Shown: positions 6,173 through 8,756 of the stretch, piece by piece
Layout of the letters: the number at the start of each line of letters is the position of its first letter
How positions within the stretch are numbered: the first letter of the stretch is position 1
Program-made: the position numbers and the translations under genes
The notes under the pieces: generated by a model
Databases searched by the model: none
What the model saw: only the letters and a program-made list of their open reading frames with translations
Told to the model about the DNA's origin: nothing
Source of the DNA: Clostridiales bacterium
GTDB taxonomy: Bacteria > Bacillota > Clostridia > Christensenellales > CAG-138
Assembly (NCBI GenBank): GCA_009783775.1
Contig: WRCT01000067.1
Coordinates: 1-8,756 of the forward strand
Reading direction: 5' to 3'
DNA: 8,756 nt

Positions 6173-7210
6173 ATGTTTGGCTATATCCGCCCCCTTCTCT
6201 GCGAGAAACGGCCGCAGCTCAAGCCGCAATACCGCGCGTATTACTGCGGACTTTGCCGCGCGATCCGGCGGCGGCACGGCCTTGCCCCCACCCTCTTCCT
6301 GCAATATGACACGGTCTTTCTGGCGTTGCTGCTCGATGCAGTATATGAGGGGGACGAGGAGCTGAGAACGTGCCGGTGTTTGCACAGGTGCGGTGAGAGA
6401 CGGAAAGAGTATGTCGCGGGCAATGTTTCCTTATATTATGCGGACGACGTGAATGTAGCGCTGGCCTACTTCAAGTGTCGTGACGACTGGGACGATGAGC
6501 GAAAGCTGTCGGGGCTGTTCGGCGCGGCGCTGCTGCGGCCGGCTATGCGGCGCGTGGAAAAGGCGCGGCCGGCGCTGGCGGAGGCGATAAAAAGAAGGCT
6601 GGATGAATTACGGGTGTTGGAGCAGGCCGGGGTTGACGGGCGACCACAGGTCGATCCTACGGTTGATTCTGATATGCTGGCGGATTGCTTTGCGAATCTG
6701 TTGGCGGATGTGGCGGCGTTGGCGCCCTCCCCTGCGTCATTGCGGCCCCCGAGCCGCAATCTCGGTAATGATGAGATTGCGGATCAAGTCCGCAATGACT
6801 GGGTTGAAACCCGCAATGACGTAAGAGTGGACCGCAATGACGTAATTGACGAGAAAGTCCTTGCGCCTTTGCGCTGGCTCTTTTATAATCTTGGCAGGTG
6901 GATTTATCTGATCGACGCGTGGGACGATCGGGAGAGAGACCGAAAAATTACTGTAGGGCGGGCAGCCCCCCTCCCCGAGGGGGGAGGTCGGCAATGCCGA
7001 CAGGGGGGAGTTGCGCCCGCCGTGTGCAACCCGTTTCTGCGTGATGACGTGACAAAAGACGACGCGGCGTTTATGCTGTACAGTTCGCTGGCAGAGGCGG
7101 AGAAGGCGCTGGCATTGCTGCCACTGCAACGCAACGCAGACTTGCTGGGGAATATTGTGGTCGAGGGTTGCAGGGCGATGACGAAGGAGAAGTTGAAAGT
7201 GGAAAGTTGA
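6173..7210 (+). CDS. DUF5685-like protein with in-frame palindromic repeat insertions
   Basis: The 345-residue protein starts MFGYIRPLLCEKRP and continues YRAYYCGLCRAI, which I recognise as the DUF5685 type of Clostridia; its function is unknown. A Cys cluster (C25, C28, C67, C69, C73) could bind metal. Two Asp-rich motifs, CRDDWDDE (102-109) and DAWDDRERD (248-256), sit in helical contexts and recall isoprenoid-synthase metal sites, but this is only a resemblance. The family start and the promoter fix the ATG at 6173; the 56 preceding open codons are repeat DNA. Two low-complexity stretches, residues about 185-227 and 260-283, coincide exactly with palindromic repeats and probably are extra to the family core; removing them leaves about 278 residues. 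The last residues and TGA (7208-7210) fall in a repeat arm. The J-domain gene follows, a pairing I recall from related genomes. The frame is open, so a product is plausible. Confidence 0.8.
   Translation: MFGYIRPLLCEKRPQLKPQYRAYYCGLCRAIRRRHGLAPTLFLQYDTVFLALLLDAVYEGDEELRTCRCLHRCGERRKEYVAGNVSLYYADDVNVALAYFKCRDDWDDERKLSGLFGAALLRPAMRRVEKARPALAEAIKRRLDELRVLEQAGVDGRPQVDPTVDSDMLADCFANLLADVAALAPSPASLRPPSRNLGNDEIADQVRNDWVETRNDVRVDRNDVIDEKVLAPLRWLFYNLGRWIYLIDAWDDRERDRKITVGRAAPLPEGGGRQCRQGGVAPAVCNPFLRDDVTKDDAAFMLYSSLAEAEKALALLPLQRNADLLGNIVVEGCRAMTKEKLKVES
6739..6842. repeat. Palindromes (copies 3 and 4) plus 21-bp satellite inside a coding region
   Basis: Palindrome 3 has arms ATTGCGGC (6739-6746) and GCCGCAAT (6753-6760). 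Palindrome 4 has ATTGCGGA (6776-6783) and TCCGCAAT (6789-6796). CGCAATGAC then recurs at 6791, 6812 and 6833, a 21-bp period that encodes a seven-residue protein repeat (RNDWVET, RNDVRVD, RNDVIDE). The whole block is translated without a stop as part of the DUF5685-like gene. Confidence 0.85.
6957..7021. repeat. GC-rich multi-hairpin repeat inside a coding region
   Basis: Outer arms GGCGGGC (6957-6963) and GCCCGCC (7015-7021) enclose a second stem CCCCCCT/AGGGGGG (6966-6972, 7002-7008) and a perfect GTCGGC-AAT-GCCGAC hairpin (6987-7001). It is translated as a Gly/Pro/Arg-rich stretch between DRKIT and NPFLR of the DUF5685-like protein, where family members, as I recall, go almost directly from one to the other. 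It is a different repeat family from the ATTGCGG palindromes. Confidence 0.75.
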
Positions 7211-7321
7211 CAGGTGACAGTTAAGGAGGATTTTCTCCGAAAATCTTTTGATTGTATTTGAGAAAACACGCAGTGTTTTTTCCTTAACTGTCCACTGTCA
7301 ACTGTCAATTGTCAACTGCAA
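7189..7321. repeat. Long inverted repeat block between the DUF5685-like and J-domain genes
   Basis: The arms at 7205-7227 and 7281-7303 match at 21 of 23 positions and extend more weakly outward to about 7189 and 7321. They consist of degenerate GTTGACAGT units. The core holds two perfect 7-bp hairpins: GATTTTC/GAAAATC (7229-7245) and AAAACAC/GTGTTTT (7263-7279). The stop codon of the upstream gene (7208-7210) lies in the left arm. Confidence 0.8.
7263..7281 (+). terminator. Possible intrinsic terminator after the DUF5685-like gene
   Basis: AAAACAC and GTGTTTT pair around a GCA loop, and the T run extends to 7281. The stem is short and AT-rich, so termination would be weak; it may mainly separate the DUF5685-like and J-domain messages. 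It is part of the inverted repeat core. Confidence 0.4.
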
Positions 7322-7335
7322 AAAGGGGACGAAAC

Positions 7336-7926
7336 ATGAATCCTTACCAAGTACTGGGCATAAAAGAGGGCGCGTCGCAGGAGGAGATCCGGCGGGCGTA
7401 TCTCGCGCTCGTGAAAAAATATCACCCCGACAAATACGCGGACAATCCGCTGCGGGAGCTGGCCGGTGAAAAGCTGAAGGAAGTGAACGCGGCTTATGAG
7501 ATGTTGCAGGGCAAGGCAACCGGCGGCGGACAGGCTTATCAGTCGGGGACACGGACGCAGAGCGAGTACAGCGGGTCTTACGCCGCCGAGTTCCTGCAAG
7601 TGCGGGCCTATGCCGCGCAGGGGAATCTGGCCGCCGCGCAGTCGGTGTTGGCCGGGATCCCCCTGCGTAACGCCGAGTGGCATTATCTGAGCGGGATTGT
7701 GTATTTCCGCATGGGCTGGTACAGCCACGCGCGCGAGCACCTGACCAGGGCGCACAAGATGGAGCCTCAAAACGCGGAGTATGCGAACGCGTACCAGACC
7801 ATTTTGAACAACGCGCAGCCCTATCGCGGCGGCAACGCGGCCGGCGGCGACGACTGCTCCTGCTGCCAGATTTGTTCGGCAATGCTGTGCATGAATTGTT
7901 TGTGCAACTGTTTTCGGTGCCGCTAG
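7336..7926 (+). CDS. J-domain protein with TPR-like middle and cysteine-rich tail
   Basis: This 196-residue protein starts with a J domain (residues 1 to about 65): MNPYQVLGI, helix II with EEIRRAYLALVKKY, and the HPD motif that stimulates Hsp70 ATPase (KKYHPDKY). It is therefore a likely DnaK co-chaperone, though much shorter than DnaJ and lacking its zinc-finger and C-terminal domains. The middle (about 85-160) has paired helices with AYAAQGNLAAAQSVL and WHYLSGIVYFRMGWYSHAREHL, resembling TPR units. The last 25 residues hold nine cysteines (from DDCSCCQIC to FRCR), suggesting metal binding or membrane/thiol anchoring. The ATG at 7336 is chosen because AAAAGGGG lies about eight bases upstream and J domains usually begin this way; an upstream TTG at 7309 lies in repeat DNA. 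It follows the DUF5685-like gene, and that association suggests a client or partner relationship, which is inference. Confidence 0.9.
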   Translation: MNPYQVLGIKEGASQEEIRRAYLALVKKYHPDKYADNPLRELAGEKLKEVNAAYEMLQGKATGGGQAYQSGTRTQSEYSGSYAAEFLQVRAYAAQGNLAAAQSVLAGIPLRNAEWHYLSGIVYFRMGWYSHAREHLTRAHKMEPQNAEYANAYQTILNNAQPYRGGNAAGGDDCSCCQICSAMLCMNCLCNCFRCR

Positions 7927-7935
7927 GGAAGTGTT

Positions 7936-8072
7936 GAGAGTGGGGTGTTGAGAGTGGAGCGAAGGAAAAAACTGCTGACGCAGTTTTAATCTTGTGGTAA
8001 ACAGAAACCCATTCAATTCATGCCCGCAGGGCATACCTCCGCTCAACTCTCCACTCTCAACACTCCACTCTC
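7936..8072. repeat. Long inverted repeat block between the J-domain and membrane protein genes
   Basis: The arms at 7936-7959 and 8049-8072 match at 23 of 24 positions and are built of GTTGAGAGTGG units. The core contains two perfect hairpins: AAAACTGC-TGAC-GCAGTTTT (7968-7987) and ATGCCC-GCA-GGGCAT (8020-8034). The layout is the same as the block at 7189-7321. The first hairpin ends in a four-T run and could also serve as a weak terminator for the J-domain gene. Confidence 0.8.
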
Positions 8073-8088
8073 ATAAAAAGGAGAACTC

Positions 8089-8619
8089 ATGAAGAAGTCT
8101 CAAAAAACATACAAACTCAGCCTCAGCGCGATGACCGTCGCGCTGTCCGTGCTGTTCCTGTACGGGTCGGAGTTGATCCCCTATATGCGCTTTCCGTTGT
8201 GCTTTTTGGCGTGTTTTTGTTTGCAGGTCCTGCTTTCTGAGCGGTTGGTCGGGCGGGCGTGGCTGTGCTTTTTGGGCGTGTCTGTTTTGTCCTTTTTCCT
8301 GCTGACCGACCGGTTCTCCTGGTTTGCCTGGGTCGCGCTGCTGGGGCACTACCCCATGGTGCGCGGCGCGGTGCATCGGTTTGTGCGCGCCGGCTGGGCG
8401 CAAAGCCTGTGTCTGGCCATCTATTGCAACCTGTCGCTGGCCGTCTTTGGCGTGGTCTTTATGCTGCTTTTTGACGTGCCGATCGCCGGACTGCTGCCGA
8501 ACCTGCCGATTATTCTGCTGGTCGCCATTGCGGAGATTTTGATCTTCGGGCTGGACATTTTGTATCGGGCGTGCGTTGGGTTTTATGAGAGCAGGGTGCG
8601 GCCGTTGTTGCGGCAGTAA
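8089..8619 (+). CDS. Small polytopic membrane protein, function unknown
   Basis: This 176-residue, very hydrophobic protein has about six predicted membrane segments (roughly residues 13-32, 36-50, 57-74, 77-92, 104-130 and 137-160) separated by short basic loops, and basic ends (MKKSQKTYK at the start, ESRVRPLLRQ at the end). Size and topology resemble ECF-transporter substrate-binding (S) components or related small Clostridia membrane proteins, but I see no motif that assigns a family. A ribosome site AAGGAG lies eight bases upstream of the ATG at 8089. The J-domain gene lies 162 bases upstream across an inverted-repeat block, so co-transcription is possible but not shown. No frameshift or truncation is apparent. 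I cannot assign a substrate or role. Confidence 0.75.
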   Translation: MKKSQKTYKLSLSAMTVALSVLFLYGSELIPYMRFPLCFLACFCLQVLLSERLVGRAWLCFLGVSVLSFFLLTDRFSWFAWVALLGHYPMVRGAVHRFVRAGWAQSLCLAIYCNLSLAVFGVVFMLLFDVPIAGLLPNLPIILLVAIAEILIFGLDILYRACVGFYESRVRPLLRQ

Positions 8620-8667
8620 TCAACATAGCGAGCGTAACCGTCAAATAAAAGAAGACCTCGGCAGATG

Positions 8668-8742
8668 GTTGAAAAAGTAGTACGATAGCTCCAACAGGGT
8701 TGAAAAAGTGAGGATTACTTTTTCAACCGGAAGGGAGCTATA
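8668..8742. repeat. Nested palindromes upstream of a gene at the right edge (possible mobile element end)
   Basis: GGTTGAAAAAGT (8698-8709) pairs perfectly with ACTTTTTCAACC (8717-8728). Around it ATAGCTCC (8685-8692) pairs with GGAGCTAT (8735-8742). A direct copy of the first 12-mer at 8668-8679 could pair with the same right arm instead. This could be the end of an insertion sequence or a leader RNA switch. The window ends too soon to decide. Confidence 0.5.
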
Positions 8743-8745
8743 AGT

Positions 8746-8756
8746 ATGGACACAAG
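8746..8756 (+). CDS. Start of an unidentified gene (three full codons visible)
   Basis: An ATG at 8746 follows an AGGGAG ribosome site at a proper distance, and M-D-T is read before the window ends. The ribosome site overlaps the right arm of the outer ATAGCTCC/GGAGCTAT stem, so translation may be controlled by that structure. A transposase or a regulator is equally possible. Nothing more can be said about the product. Confidence 0.35.

Noticed and set aside
7309..7335. TTG start giving nine extra residues to the J-domain protein
   Set aside because: It lies in the right arm of the inverted repeat, while the ATG at 7336 has a proper ribosome site and the usual J-domain beginning.
1..8756. 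tRNA or rRNA genes
   Set aside because: No cloverleaf with a TTC-loop motif and no rRNA-like segment was recognised on either strand.

Overview
The window (about 8.8 kb, GC-rich genes, AT-rich promoter at 5.9-6.0 kb) looks like chromosomal DNA of a Gram-positive Clostridia-type anaerobe. The grounds are strong AGGAGG ribosome sites, a Firmicutes-style nucleoside ABC operon of the nupNOPQ (yufNOPQ) type, and the pairing of a DUF5685-like gene with a short J-domain gene, which I associate with Clostridia from memory. The exact lineage cannot be told from the sequence.

Left half, minus strand, transcribed from about 5929 down to 1: a BMP-family substrate-binding lipoprotein (5861-4713), a tandem-hairpin gap, a two-domain ABC ATPase (4624-3041), two membrane permeases (3048-1879 and 1874-864), a repeat-filled gap, and the first 172 codons of a third permease (516-1) that is a diverged paralogue of the second. 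The lipoprotein would catch a nucleoside (or a related purine/pyrimidine compound) outside the cell, the two permeases would form the channel and the ATPase would drive it. The operon has a convincing extended -10 promoter and no visible purine riboswitch.

Right half, plus strand: a DUF5685-like Cys- and Asp-rich protein (6173-7210) with a perfect extended -10 box placed so that transcription should begin at the ATG itself, then a J-domain/TPR-like protein with a nine-cysteine tail (7336-7926), then a small polytopic membrane protein (8089-8619). The right edge (8668-8756) holds nested palindromes and the first codons of another gene, possibly a mobile element end.

The most unusual content is the short repeats. 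A 20-22 bp palindrome of the form ATTGCGGN(5-6)NCCGCAAT occurs four times, with compensating changes in its last base pair. At three loci it is attached to 21-22 bp tandem satellites. Two copies plus a 21-bp satellite lie in frame inside the DUF5685-like gene, and a different GC-rich multi-hairpin repeat lies in frame further on, in the manner of Rickettsia palindromic elements. Two larger blocks, each with long inverted arms around two small hairpins, bracket the J-domain gene. Another repeat appears to have landed in the start region of the third permease and duplicated its ribosome site and start codon.
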